Origin: PALSA-612 sp963776375
GTDB taxonomy: Bacteria; Actinomycetota; Thermoleophilia; Gaiellales; Gaiellaceae
Direction: 5' to 3'
Assembly: GCA_963776375.1 (NCBI GenBank)
Contig: CAVZMF010000005.1
Coordinates: forward strand, 124,001 to 188,000
DNA length: 64,000 nt
Shown here: positions 42,245 through 52,072 of the stretch, one piece after another
Numbering within the stretch: position 1 is the stretch's first letter
How the letters are laid out: each line of letters starts with the position of its first letter
The notes under the pieces: model-generated
Databases searched by the model: none
What the model was told of the DNA's origin: nothing
Seen by the model: only the letters and a program-made list of their open reading frames with translations
Made by a program: the position numbers and the translations under genes

Positions 42245-43395
42245 GCGGTCGGGAGCGTAGACGCGACCGATGCCGACCAGTCCACGCGGCCTGCCCAGCG
42301 GTCGCGGTTGTCCGCGTACCACGCGATCGCGCGGGCCACGCCTTCCTCCCACGTGACCTTGGGCGCCCACCCCGTCTCGCGCTGGAGCTTTTCGTATCCG
42401 ACGCGAAGCGCGATCACCTCGCTTGCGCCGGGCCGGTAGCGGCCGGGGAGGCTGACGAGCTCGCGGCCGGCGGGCCAGTAGCCGCGCTCCTCGCCGACCC
42501 GGAGGATCAGCTCGGCCCAGTCCCGCATCGAGATGTTCTCGCCCTGCCCGTAGACGTACACGTCGCCGGGGATGCCGCGGGCGGCCACGGTCAGATGGCC
42601 GCGGACGCCGTCCGTGCAGAAGCAGAAGTCACGCAGCGGCTCGAGCTGGCCGAGCTCGACCCGCTCGCGCACGAGCGCCTGCGTGATGATCGTGCCGGTG
42701 ACGAAGCGCGGGTTCTGCCGCGGCCCGTAGTTGTTGAACATCCGCGTCACGACGCCCGGGACGCCGAACGCGTCGTGGTAGTTCATGGTCAGGAAGTCGG
42801 CTGCGACCTTTGACGTCGCGTAGATCGACTTCGGGTTGAGCGGCGATCGCTCGTGGAAGACGACGCCGCCGCCCGGGTCGAAGTCGTGCTGGTGGGCGAC
42901 CGCCTCGCGGACGTTGCCGTACTCCTCGGAGGTTCCCGCGGTGTCGAACTTCTCGACCTCGAGCCCGTGGTCGACGATCGACTGCAGCAGATTCAGCGTC
43001 CCGACGACGTTGGTGATCGTCGTCTCGTAGGGCCGGTGCCACGACTCGCCGACGTGTGCCTGCGCGCCGAGGTGGAAGACGTAGGGCCGGTCGGGCGCGG
43101 CCGCGAGCTCCTTGACGAGGTAGTCGATCGACGTGCGGTCGGTCAGGTCGGCGAACTTCACCGTCAGCCGGTCGCGGAGGTGGCCGATGTTGTTCAGCGC
43201 GCCGCTCGACGTGGCGCGGACGAAGGCGACGACGCGGGCGTCGAGGTGGACGAGCGCCTCCGTCAGATGCGACCCCATGAAGCCGTCGGCGCCGGTGACG
43301 AGCACCGTGCGGCCGGCGTAGGCGTCGCCGAACTCGCGCGTGAGATCGGCGAGGCTTTCGTCGCTCCAGACGCAATCGGAAAGCGGGCCCGCCAT
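42241..43395 (-). CDS. Nucleotide-sugar 4,6-dehydratase (probably GDP-mannose type)
   Basis: 384 residues. TVLVTGADGFMGSHLTEALV, FHLGAQAHVGESWHRPYETT, FDTAGTSEEYGNV (Thr-Ser-Glu catalytic set), SIYATSKVAADFLTMNYHDA (Tyr-x3-Lys) and RMFNNYGPRQNPRFVTGTII. The family removes water from NDP-hexose to give the 4-keto-6-deoxy sugar. GDP-mannose is favoured because the GDP-fucose synthase follows; the sequence itself could also fit a dTDP- or CDP-sugar enzyme. A 30-residue N-terminal extension precedes the Rossmann fold. Confidence 0.8.
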   Translation of the reverse strand: MAGPLSDCVWSDESLADLTREFGDAYAGRTVLVTGADGFMGSHLTEALVHLDARVVAFVRATSSGALNNIGHLRDRLTVKFADLTDRTSIDYLVKELAAAPDRPYVFHLGAQAHVGESWHRPYETTITNVVGTLNLLQSIVDHGLEVEKFDTAGTSEEYGNVREAVAHQHDFDPGGGVVFHERSPLNPKSIYATSKVAADFLTMNYHDAFGVPGVVTRMFNNYGPRQNPRFVTGTIITQALVRERVELGQLEPLRDFCFCTDGVRGHLTVAARGIPGDVYVYGQGENISMRDWAELILRVGEERGYWPAGRELVSLPGRYRPGASEVIALRVGYEKLQRETGWAPKVTWEEGVARAIAWYADNRDRWAGRVDWSASVASTLPTA

Positions 43396-43466
43396 CGCGG
43401 GGAAGGTTAACCCGAGGGTGTTGGGAATCGGTGGGCGGCTCTTGACGATTGAGTCACGACTCGCCC

Positions 43467-43495
43467 TTGCTCTGCGGAAGCAGGCTTCCTATGAT
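43467..43495 (+). promoter_or_regulatory. Promoter of the Tat-exported protein gene
   Basis: TTGCTC (43467-43472) and TATGAT (43490-43495) are 17 bases apart, followed by GGAGGAA and ATG 43522. Upstream, GAGT-CACG-ACTC (43451-43462) is a small inverted repeat that may be an operator. Confidence 0.5.
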
Positions 43496-43521
43496 GACCC
43501 GTCCGTCGAGGGAGGAACGCG

Positions 43522-44385
43522 ATGCCACGTTGGCAGGGAGACCTCGTCGAGCGAGCGTTCTCGGCCGGGCTGTCGCGTGCGCAGTTCCTGCGGCGTACGG
43601 CGCTTGCCGCCGGTGCCGTGGGTGGACTCGGCCTCCTGCGCGCTCGCCGCGCATCGGCGGCGACCCCGGCCGACCCTTCGCCGATCCCGGGCGGCTTCGA
43701 CGAGAACTTCAACATCGTCCCGAGCGGCGCGGTCTTTCACGTGCTGCCGCCCATCATCGGCTTCGAGATGGCCACGATCACCGACTTCCGCGGTGTCATC
43801 GCCGCCGCCGAGATCCAGGGAACCGCGCAGGGAACCGACGGAACGCAGTACACGTTCGACACCGACATGCGCTTCATGCATGGCGGGTACATCGGCATGG
43901 ACGGCAGGCAGCACCAGGGGTCGTTCGGCTTCATCTGAATCGACCTCTTCGCGGGCGCCGTGGGCGACCCGTCGGCACAGGTTCACGACTTCGAGCCCGG
44001 CATCAAGCCGTCGGGCCTCTTCTGGACGATTCCCGTTCCGCCGTCCGCAGGGTCGGCCGATCCCCGCACCGGCGCCGCCCGCTTCCGCATGCAGAACGTC
44101 GCCGTGCCCGACTTCGGGAACTTCTTCAACGCGATCTCGCCGTTCCCGTCGACGCTGCCCGGCCACGTGAGCTTCGACGTCCGCTGGCTGGGCGGCGGCG
44201 AGACGACGGAGATCCGCGATCCGGTCTTCGGCTTCGAGGGCACCTACGTCGGCGGCGAGGCGACGATCTCGTTCCGGGCGTACGACGACACGCGTCGCGG
44301 CGTCATCTTCACGTCGGATCCGGGGGGCCAGACGAACGTCGGCGCGGGCGTCGGCTCGGAGCGGAACGGCGTCTTCTTCGTGTAG
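43522..44385 (+). CDS. Tat-exported protein of unknown function with an in-frame TGA
   Basis: 287 codons in one frame, interrupted by TGA at 43936-43938 (codon 139). The N-terminus has a twin-arginine signal: SRAQFLRRTALAAGAVGGLG then LLRARRASAA. The mature part is Gly/Phe-rich with many beta strands (FEMATITDFRGVIAAAEIQG, FMHGGYIGMDGRQHQGSFGF before the stop; IDLFAGAVGDPSAQVHDFEP, VFGFEGTYVGGEATISFRAY after). Homology-like texture continues with no frame change across the stop, and Trp (TGG) would fit. Real nonsense mutation, sequence error or readthrough cannot be separated. Family not recognised. Confidence 0.65.
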
Positions 44386-44438
44386 CCCTCGAGCGCGCGT
44401 CTGACTCGGCACCGCCGCCGCCCGCTAGGCTCCGGCGG

Positions 44439-46208
44439 GTGACGACCGCCGTCGAGACCGGAGCGGAGGGAGTCCGCTGGGACCTGACGCTCCTCGCTCC
44501 GAGCGACGAGGCGATGAAGGAGCGGCTCGAGGGCGCCGTGGCGGACGCAGCCGCGTTCGTCGAGCGCTGGCCGGCCGACGCGCTGCCGGAGATCGAGCCC
44601 GGTCGGCTCGCGACGCTCCTCGGCGAGCTCGCCGACCTGCGCGCGACCCGCAAGGAGGGCGAGGAGTGGGCGCTGATGCTCACCTGGACGGACACCGAGA
44701 ACCCGGCCGTCCTCGACGTGCAGGCGTGGGTCAACGACCGGCTGCCGCGCCTGGACGACGCGATCAGGCACTTCGAGCTCGCCTGGATGGCGCTCCCCGA
44801 CGAGCGCGCCGACGCCCTGGCCGGGGACGAGGCCGTGGCGCGTGACCGTCATCACCTGCTCTCGCTGCGTCGCTTCCGCCGGTTCAGCCTGAGTCCGGCG
44901 GAGGAGCGCGTCTTGTCCGCCCGGGACGCGAGCGCTGCCACGGCCTGGAAATCGCTCCGCGACCGCACCCTCGGCGCGCTCGCGGCGCCCTTCGACGACG
45001 GCACCGGGGAGCGGGAATGGCCGCTCGCAGAGCTCGAGTCGACGAGCCGCGTCCACCCCGACCGCGCGGTCCGGCGCGCTGCCCAGGCGGCGGCGATCGC
45101 CCTGCTCGAGCCAGTTCTGCCCGTGATCGCGCACTGCTACGACTCGCTCGTCGCGGATCGGCTCGCGGTCGACCGGCTGCGCGGCCACGCCGACCCGATG
45201 CAGCAGACGAACCTCCTGAACGAGATCGACGACACCGTGGTCGAGGGACTGCTCGCGGCCGGAGAGGCGCATGTGGAGATCGGCCTCCGTTGGTTTCGGA
45301 CGAAGGCGCGGCTCCTCGGCCTCGAGCGCCTGGACGCGATCGACCGATTCGTGCCCGCCCTCGGTGCACAGCCGCTGCCGTGGCAGGACGGCCACCGGCT
45401 GGTCGTGGACATGTTCGCGGGGCTGGCGCCTGACCTCGGCGCCGGCGCCGACGCGTTCTTCCAGGAGAAACGGATCGACGCGGAGTCGAGGCGCGGCAAG
45501 CCGAACGGCGCGTTCTGCCTCTGGCCGAGCACGCGCGTCCCCGGGTTCGTGTTCCTCAACTGGAACGGGCAGCTCCGCGACCTGCTCGCGCTCGTCCACG
45601 AGCTGGGGCACGGTACGCACTTCGACCTCGCGGCGCGGGCGCAGACGGACAACTCGTTCATGCCGGGCCTGACGATCGCCGAGGTCCCCTCGACCTTCGC
45701 GGAGCTCCGCCTCGTCGATCACCTGCTGGCCACGGACGAGCAGCTCGGCCGCGCGATGCTCGCCCAGACGCTCGACCAGGCGGTCGGGGTCGCGTTCATG
45801 GCCGGCGCCTTCACGCGCTTCGAGCAGCGGGCCTACGCCACACGCGCCGAAGGCCAGGCCCTGAGCGCGGAGCGCCTGCGAGACCTCTGCGGGGGGGCGC
45901 TCGCGGGCCTGCGGGGCGACGCGATGACGGACGAGCTGAACAGCACCAGCCTGCTCTGGGCGTCGATGCCGCACTTCGTCCACGAGCGCTTCTACACGTA
46001 CGCCTACTCCTACGCGTTCCTGCTCGCCGCCGGGCTCGTGGCACGCTCCGAGGAGCCCGGGTTTCCGGAGCGGTACGGGCGCTTCCTGGCCGCGGGCGGC
46101 ACTGCGCCCCCCGAGGAGCTGATGGCCATTCTCGAGGTCGACCTGCGCGATCCGAACATCTGGAACGACGGGTTCGCGGTGCTGGAAGGCTGGATCGACC
46201 GGATCTAA
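44439..46208 (+). CDS. M3-family oligoendopeptidase (PepF-like)
   Basis: 589 residues, GTG start. The zinc site is LLALVHELGHGTHFDLAARA (His-Glu-x2-His) with the third ligand in the helix TIAEVPSTFAELRLVDHLLA (Glu). Also GAFCLWPSTRVPGFVFLNWN and ERFYTYAYSYAFLLAAGLVA, both common in M3B peptidases. A cytosolic enzyme that trims short peptides. Intact and apparently transcribed alone. Confidence 0.88.
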   Translation: MTTAVETGAEGVRWDLTLLAPSDEAMKERLEGAVADAAAFVERWPADALPEIEPGRLATLLGELADLRATRKEGEEWALMLTWTDTENPAVLDVQAWVNDRLPRLDDAIRHFELAWMALPDERADALAGDEAVARDRHHLLSLRRFRRFSLSPAEERVLSARDASAATAWKSLRDRTLGALAAPFDDGTGEREWPLAELESTSRVHPDRAVRRAAQAAAIALLEPVLPVIAHCYDSLVADRLAVDRLRGHADPMQQTNLLNEIDDTVVEGLLAAGEAHVEIGLRWFRTKARLLGLERLDAIDRFVPALGAQPLPWQDGHRLVVDMFAGLAPDLGAGADAFFQEKRIDAESRRGKPNGAFCLWPSTRVPGFVFLNWNGQLRDLLALVHELGHGTHFDLAARAQTDNSFMPGLTIAEVPSTFAELRLVDHLLATDEQLGRAMLAQTLDQAVGVAFMAGAFTRFEQRAYATRAEGQALSAERLRDLCGGALAGLRGDAMTDELNSTSLLWASMPHFVHERFYTYAYSYAFLLAAGLVARSEEPGFPERYGRFLAAGGTAPPEELMAILEVDLRDPNIWNDGFAVLEGWIDRI

Positions 46209-46490
46209 GTGCCCCGTCCGGCAATACATGCCGGGCTCTGGCCCGCGATCACGCGGCACGCTGCCCTTCCGCTCCGCCTGCGGCAAAGCCGCGACCTCCG
46301 CTCCTGGGCCGGCTCCGTCGAGCCTACGCCGGCTGCGTCCTCAGTCGCGCCCGTATCGGCTGATACGAGCGCTCCCTGCGTCCTTGCCCATGGTTCGGGG
46401 CGCGTCGTCGGGCTTTGCCCGGCGACGCTGCCGGAAACAGCGCTTGGTGCTCGCGACCCAGAACCTCGGCGGCATTACCGGGCGGGGCAC
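46209..46490. mobile_element. MITE-like element with terminal inverted repeats
   Basis: This 282-base gene-free stretch begins GTGCCCCGTCCGGCAAT and ends with the inverse of GTGCCCCGCCCGGTAAT (15 of 17 bases agree). Inside are CCGGCA/TGCCGG (46218-46234), the dispersed repeat shared with 41219-41308, and CGTCGTCGGGC-TTT-GCCCGGCGACG near 46400. No coding signal. The size and ends suggest a non-autonomous element; a target duplication is not clear. Confidence 0.5.
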
Positions 46491-46495
46491 TAGCC

Positions 46496-47272
46496 GTGCA
46501 GGGCTGGTGGAAGCTCTACCGGACGAGCGTCGGGCTCGGGCTGCGGTACCTGGCGGATCACGGTTGCCTGCGCGAGGCGGTCATCCGCGTCGTCGTTCCG
46601 CTCGACCCGAGCCGCTACCTCGAGCTCCCGGAGACGCAGCGCGAGCTGGCGGCGCGGCCCGGCGAGCGGGTGCTCGACCTCGCGAGCCCCAAGCTCCTCG
46701 CCGTCGTTCTCGCGCGCGACGGCGTCGAGGTCGTGTCGGTCGACCAGCTCGACTCCGAGATCGACGCCTGGCGGAAGCTGACGGCGGGCGAGCCGCGCCT
46801 GACGCTGCAGGTCGGCGACGGGCGCGCGCTGCCCTTTGAGGACGCGAGCTTCGACAACGCCTACAGCGTCTCCGTGCTCGAACACATTCCCGAGCCCGGC
46901 GACGAGCAGGCGCTCCGCGAGCTGGCGCGCGTCACGCGGCCCGGGGGGCGGGTGGTGATCACCCTGCCGCATGCGGCCGAGTACCGGGAGGACTGGCGCG
47001 ACGCGCCCATGTACGCCGATCAGGGCGGCTCGCCGGGCCGGCACTTCTTCCAGCGCTGGTACGACAGGGCCCGGCTGGAGCGGCTCGCGGCGGCGGCGCC
47101 CGGGCTCGAGCTCGTCTCCTCGTGCGCGAGCCGGATGGAGCCGAACCTCAACGAGCTGTACACGCGGATGTTCCCGCTGCTCGTGCCGCTCGGGCCTGTG
47201 TTCGGGCTGCTCGCGCGGCGCGTCGACGGGCCGGGCGGCGACGTCGTCAGGCTGACGTTCAGCCGGGCGTAA
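46496..47272 (+). CDS. SAM-dependent methyltransferase
   Basis: 258 residues, GTG start 5 bases after the MITE-like element. VLDLASPKLLAVVLARDGVE stands in place of the usual D-x-G-x-G motif I (here Asp-Leu-Ala-Ser-Pro), then VVSVDQLDSEIDAWRKL, LQVGDGRALPFEDASFDNAY and VSVLEHIPEPGDEQALRELA, PGGRVVITLPHAAEY. Class I fold, unknown acceptor. It ends 10 bases before mutS2. The unusual motif I is shared by some putative glycan methyltransferases. Confidence 0.78.
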   Translation: MQGWWKLYRTSVGLGLRYLADHGCLREAVIRVVVPLDPSRYLELPETQRELAARPGERVLDLASPKLLAVVLARDGVEVVSVDQLDSEIDAWRKLTAGEPRLTLQVGDGRALPFEDASFDNAYSVSVLEHIPEPGDEQALRELARVTRPGGRVVITLPHAAEYREDWRDAPMYADQGGSPGRHFFQRWYDRARLERLAAAAPGLELVSSCASRMEPNLNELYTRMFPLLVPLGPVFGLLARRVDGPGGDVVRLTFSRA

Positions 47273-47282
47273 GCTGGCCCGC

Positions 47283-49665
47283 ATGGAACGCCGGGCGCTG
47301 GCCGTGCTCGAGTACCCGCTGGTCGTCGAGCGGCTCGTCGACGCTACGGTGACCCCGCCCGGAGCCGACCTCGCCCGCGGGCTCGTGCCGTCGCCGGACG
47401 CCGGCGAGGTCGCAGCACGGCAGGCGCGGACGGGCGAGGCGGTGACCCTGCTCGAGGAGGGCACGGCGCCGACGCTCGGTGGGGTCGAGGACGTGCGCGC
47501 GGCCGCGGATCGCGCCGAACGCGGCGGCTCGCTGGAGCCTGCGGAGCTGCGCGCCGTCGGGACGACGATCGCGGCCGCCCTGGCCGCGAAAGGCGCGCTC
47601 GCGGAGCAGCAGGAGACGGCGCCGCTCCTCGCGGAGCTGCTCGACCCCGTCGACCCGGCGCTGGCCGCCGTCGCGGGCGAGATCGACCGGCGCGTGGAAG
47701 AGGACGGCTCGGGCCTGCGCGACAACGCCTCGCCGCTCCTGCGCCGGCTGCGCAACGAGCTCAGGGCAGGACGGCAGCGCGTGACGGACGAGCTGGCGCG
47801 GCTGGCCCGCTCGGCCGAGTTGCGCGACCACCTGCAGGAGACGTTCGTGACCGACCGCGGCGGCAGGCCCGTGCTGGCCGTCAAGCTCGGCGACCGGGCG
47901 CACGTGCCGGGCATCGTCCACGACGCCTCCAGCTCGGGGCAGACACTGTTCGTGGAGCCGCTCGCGGTCGTCGAGCTGAACAACCGCCTGGCGGAGGCGG
48001 CGAGTGCGGAGCGCGAGGAGGTGGAGCGAATCCTCGCGGAGCTGTCCGCGCGCGTCGGCGCGGTCGCGGCTGCGCTCGAGACGGCGGTGGAGACGGCCGC
48101 GGCGCTCGACCTCGCTCTGGCCTGCGGCGCCGTGTCGCGCCGCTGGCGTGGCGCCCGCGTCCGGGTCGCCGACGAGGTGCGCCTCCTCGGTGCGCGGCAT
48201 CCGCTGCTGCCCGACGAGACCGTCGTCCCCATCGACCTCGATCTCATCGATTTGCGCGCGCTCGTCGTCAGCGGGCCGAACACCGGCGGCAAGACCGTGG
48301 CGCTGAAGACGCTCGGCCTCGCGGCATTGCTGCACCAGGCAGGGCTGCGGCCGCCCGCCGACCAGGTCGTGCTGCCCGTCTTCGACGCGGTGCTGGCCGA
48401 CATCGGCGACCAGCAGTCGATCCAGATGAGTCTCTCGACGTTCTCCGGGCACATGGGCAACATCGTCGCCATCCTGGACGCGGCCACAGGGCGCTCCCTC
48501 GTCCTGCTCGACGAGCTCGCGGCCGGCACCGATCCGTCCGAAGGATCGGCGCTGGCACAAGCCTTGCTCGAGCGGCTCTCGGGCCAGGCCCGGCTGACCG
48601 TCGTCACGACCCACTTCGCGGAGCTGAAGGAGTGGGCGAGCTCGAGCGACGGCGCCGCCAACGCGGCCACGGCCTACGACGTCGAGACCGACACCCCCCT
48701 CTACCACGTCGTGCTCGGCAGGGCCGGAACCTCGCACGCGCTGCAGGTGGCCGAGCGTCTCGGTCTCGACCCCGCCGTCGTCGCCGATGCGCGGGAGCGC
48801 GTCGTGCCGGCGCTGCTCCGCGCCGCGGAGCTGCTGGCCGAGGCAGAGGACGCCGAGCGGCGGGCGCGGGACGAGCGTGCCGCCGCGGCCGAGGAGCGTG
48901 ACGAAGCCGGGCGGCTCGCCGAGCAGGGGCGCCGGAAGCTGGCCGAGCGCGACGCCGAGATCGACCGCATCCGCGCCTCGGCGGAGGCGGAGCGCGCCGC
49001 CGCCCGCGAGCAGGCCGAGCGCGAGCTCGAGGAGGCGCGTGGAGAGCTGAAGGCGCTGCGCGAGGAGATCAGGGCGGCCCGGAAGGCAGAGCGCGAGCGG
49101 CGCCGCGCGAAGCCTTCCCGCGCCGAGACCGCTGAGCGCGGCCGCGACCGCCGGCTCGGGACCGCGGTCGAGCGCGCGCGGCCGGGCCGACCGGGCGCTG
49201 CGCGCCCTCGACGAGCCGCTACCCCTGCTCGCGCCGCTCGCCGAGGGTGACCCGGTCGAGGCACGAGAGCTCGGCGTGCGGGGGACGATCGCGTCGATCG
49301 AGGGCGACGAGGCCGAGGTGCTCGTGCAAGGCGGGGCGCGCGTCCGCCTGCCCGTCGCCCGGCTGCGCCCGTCCGCGGAGGGAGCGGTCGTGGAGGAGCC
49401 GGCGGTGCGCGTGGTCGCTTCGGCCCGCGGCGACGTCTCCGATCAGCTCGACGTGCGCGGCATGCGGGCCGACGAGGCCCGCGAGGCCGTGCGGGCGTTC
49501 GTCGACGACGCGGCGCTCGCGGGTCTGTCCGAGGTGACTGTCGTCCACGGCCGCGGCACCGGCGCGCTTCGCTCGGCCGTGCGTGCCGAGCTCACGGAGC
49601 ACCCGCTCGTCGGACGGCAGGAGAGCGGGTCGGCCGACGGAGCGACGACCGCGGTGCTGGCCTGA
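47283..49665 (+). CDS. mutS2: Endonuclease MutS2 with C-terminal Smr domain, one frameshift
   Basis: About 794 codons. Core domain, then ATPase with Walker A VVSGPNTGGKTVALKTLGLA, DIGDQQSIQMSLSTFSGHMG and Walker B SLVLLDELAAGTDPSEGSAL; a long charged coiled coil (residues 500-615); a slip near 49190; then the KOW-like and Smr domains with LDVRGMRADEAREAVRAFVD and VTVVHGRGTGALRSAV. MutS2 opposes recombination and rescues collided ribosomes; the Smr domain is the nuclease. Normal length and domain order. Confidence 0.92.
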
Positions 49666-49673
49666 AGGCTTCC

Positions 49674-50042
49674 GTGGAGGTCCGGTTCGCGCGGCATACC
49701 GAGCGGCTCGACGAGGTCGTCCGCTTCTACCGCGACAGGATCGGCCTCCTGGAGATCGGGCGCTTCGAGGATCACGACGGCTACGACGGCGTCTTCCTCG
49801 CGATTCCCGGCACCGACGCACACCTCGAGCTCACGTCCGGCGGTGGGCATACGGCGCCGGCCCCGCACCCCGAGACGTTGCTCGTCCTCTACCTCGGCAG
49901 TCGCGAGGCCGTCGAGGAGACGCTCGCCCGTGTGGGCGCCGAGCCCGTCGAGCCCGCGAACCCGTACTGGGCGGCCAACGGGGTCACGCTCGAGGACCCC
50001 GACGGCTTCCGCGTCGTCCTCGTGCCGGACGCCTGGCCATAG
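49674..50042 (+). CDS. VOC/glyoxalase-fold protein
   Basis: 122 residues. FARHTERLDEVVRFYRDRIG, VFLAIPGTDAHLELTSGGGH and NGVTLEDPDGFRVVLVPDAW mark the two beta-alpha-beta3 repeats of the vicinal-oxygen-chelate fold, with His/Glu residues where metal ligands usually lie. Typically a small-molecule isomerase, dioxygenase or resistance protein; function open. GTG start 8 bases past mutS2. Confidence 0.82.
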   Translation: MEVRFARHTERLDEVVRFYRDRIGLLEIGRFEDHDGYDGVFLAIPGTDAHLELTSGGGHTAPAPHPETLLVLYLGSREAVEETLARVGAEPVEPANPYWAANGVTLEDPDGFRVVLVPDAWP

Positions 50043-50112
50043 AGGCTCTACGGGGCTCCCTGCCTGCCCCAGTCGGGCGAGCCTCCCGGTTCTTCGACCC
50101 CGAGCGTTGTGC

Positions 50113-51700
50113 TTACTGTCCCCTGCTCTTGGGGTCGATGCCGGCGAAGGTGAGGAAGTCGACCATGTCGAAGTCGCCGCGGCTGCGGCCGGGGAGGGTT
50201 GGTCGCCAGCGTGGGTCGTAGGACAGGTAGGACTCGGGGTCGCTCTGGAGCAGGCCGACGATCACTTCGCCGACGATGCGTCCGCCGACGGGGCCGAGGT
50301 GGAGGCCGTCCTCGATCAGCTCCGCCTCTTTGAGCACGTAGTACCAGAGCGGTGTGGATCGCTCCAGCCCGTGCCCGAGGCTCTTGAGCTCGTCCAGGTC
50401 GGCGGCGCCGAGGGCCGTGACGCCCATGCGGTGGGCGAGCGCCTGGCCGGACGGAAGCTCCCAGGTGACGTGGCGCAGAAGCGTGCGCACGGGCAGCACG
50501 GTCGGCCCCGAGTGGGAAGCGATGGCGCTGATCGGCAGGTGGAAGAGCGGGGTCGAGATCTTCGTGTCGATCCGCTTGTTGCGCTTCACCTGCTCCGTCG
50601 CGAAAGTCGAAGAAGGTCTGCCAGCCGATGAACCGCCTGGGCGCGCGTGACCCGCCGCGGAGGTCGCCCGGATCGGGCCCGGCGAGCGAGTTGTCGAAGA
50701 TCATCCCGAAGAACGGCTTGCCGTTGTCGCCGGCCAGGTTCGCGCGATACGACGGCCTGACCATCGAGTGGCCGAAGCGGTAGGCCGCGCCCTGGAACTC
50801 GACCGGGATGAACGCCTCGCCCTTGCGCGGGCGGTAGAAGCGGCGCCCGAAGCGCAGGATCGCGTTCACCTGCGGCTGCCCGACGAACTGGGGCAGGAAC
50901 TCGTGCAGGACCATCCACTGGTAGTGCCAGGTGGTGAGCCGGCGCGCCTGCGTGTACACGTCGAGCAGGTCGGTCGTGCCGCCGGCGCGCAGCCGGTCGA
51001 CGACGTTGTTGTGGAAGAGCAGGAACGCCGACTGCAGCCCGGAGATGATCACGTTCTCGTCGTTTCTGGGGTCGGCGATGATCGCGGTGCCGTCGGCCAT
51101 GCGCGGCACGTCCTCGAACAGCCCGCCGGACTCCACCTTCAGCTTGGCGCGGTCGCCGGGGTCGTAGAGCTGGGGCGAGCCGACGGGGCCTGCGCCGTAG
51201 ACGGAGTCGAGGTCGAAGGACGGAGTCCGGCCGTTGCGCATGGCCGTCGCCGACACGGGCTTGCCGAGCGGCGAGGACGTGTCGAAGGTCATGTCGTGAT
51301 CCATGAACTGGCCCATGAACGTCGTCCCGGCGGTGTGGGTCGGGTTGTCCGGGTTGTGGGCCGAGAGCGACGGGTCGGTGATCAGCTGCACCGGCCCGCG
51401 CTGGAGGGCGTCGCGCGCGTCGAGCACGCCGCCGGGCGAGCCGAGCTCGACCAGCGCCGCCTCCAGGCCGTGGCTGCCGAGGTCGGCGAACGCCGGCATA
51501 CGGTCGAAGATCCGGCCGAAGTGCGTGCTCAGTGTCGGGACGGCGTGGCGCGTCGCGGGCGCGGCCGGGGCCGCGGCGCGTGCCGTTCCCACCCGGACGG
51601 CGCCGCTCGTGCCCACCGCCACGGCACCGGCGCCGACCGTGCCGAGGAAGCGCAGGCGGCTGTAGCGGGTTGAGGTATCGATGTCGTCGCGTTCACCCAT
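50113..51700 (-). CDS. Animal-type haem peroxidase, exported, one frameshift
   Basis: About 529 codons. N-terminal export signal RLRFLGTVGAGAVAVGTSGA then VRVGTARAAA. The distal motif is FMGQFMDHDMTFDTSSPLG (Gln...Asp-His-Asp), followed by LQSAFLLFHNNVVDRLRAGG, TWHYQWMVLHEFLPQFVGQP, and the proximal histidine region AAYRFGHSMVRPSYRANLAG. A slip near 50600 joins FIGWQTFFDF to KRIDTKISTPLFHLPISAIA and the end FLTFAGIDPKSRGQ. This matches the bacterial cyclooxygenase/peroxidase-like group of the animal haem peroxidase family; it may oxidise halides or aromatic compounds outside the cell. Good ribosome site; 8-base overlap with the DUF4242 gene. Confidence 0.85.
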
Positions 51701-52010
51701 GACGGGCTCCTTTCAGGTCGCAGATCGGTTTGTCGCTCAAGGTCGTGCTTCCGCTCCCGGAGACCGCTCCGCTGATGCGCGCAAACTGGAGGCCGGCGCC
51801 TTCGGCGGCTTCGCGGACGTTCTCGGCAGACGCGGCCTCGTAGACGTGGAAGCACGTCTCGTCTTCCGGGACGAAGAGGGATTGCAGGTAACGGACAGGC
51901 GTACCGTTCCGGCTCAGCCGCTCGGCCGCGCGGCGCGCGCTCTCGACATCACGCTCGAAAGCGGCGAGATCCGTGCGGGAGACGTACAGCTCGACCAGGA
52001 AGCTCTCCAT
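51693..52010 (-). CDS. DUF4242 (SCO4226-like, nickel-binding) protein
   Basis: 105 residues. SFLVELYVSRTDLAAFERDV, SRNGTPVRYLQSLFVPEDET and CFHVYEAASAENVREAAEGA match the DUF4242 ferredoxin-like fold, whose Streptomyces member binds nickel. It overlaps the peroxidase gene, so the two are made together; a metal- or haem-related helper role is inference. Confidence 0.82.
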   Translation of the reverse strand: MESFLVELYVSRTDLAAFERDVESARRAAERLSRNGTPVRYLQSLFVPEDETCFHVYEAASAENVREAAEGAGLQFARISGAVSGSGSTTLSDKPICDLKGARHG

Positions 52011-52072
52011 GTCGCGCGCACGCTACGGTCGCCGGCGCCTTCGGACAATCCTGGAAACCTGCAAACTTTGGG

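Noticed and set aside
43936..43938. TGA as a selenocysteine codon
   Set aside because: No SECIS-like hairpin follows directly, no known selenoprotein family fits, and a Trp codon changed by one base explains it more simply.
46228..46493. Short open frames starting at ATG 46228 and nearby
   Set aside because: They are made of the MITE-like element and its repeat, with no ribosome site and no family likeness.
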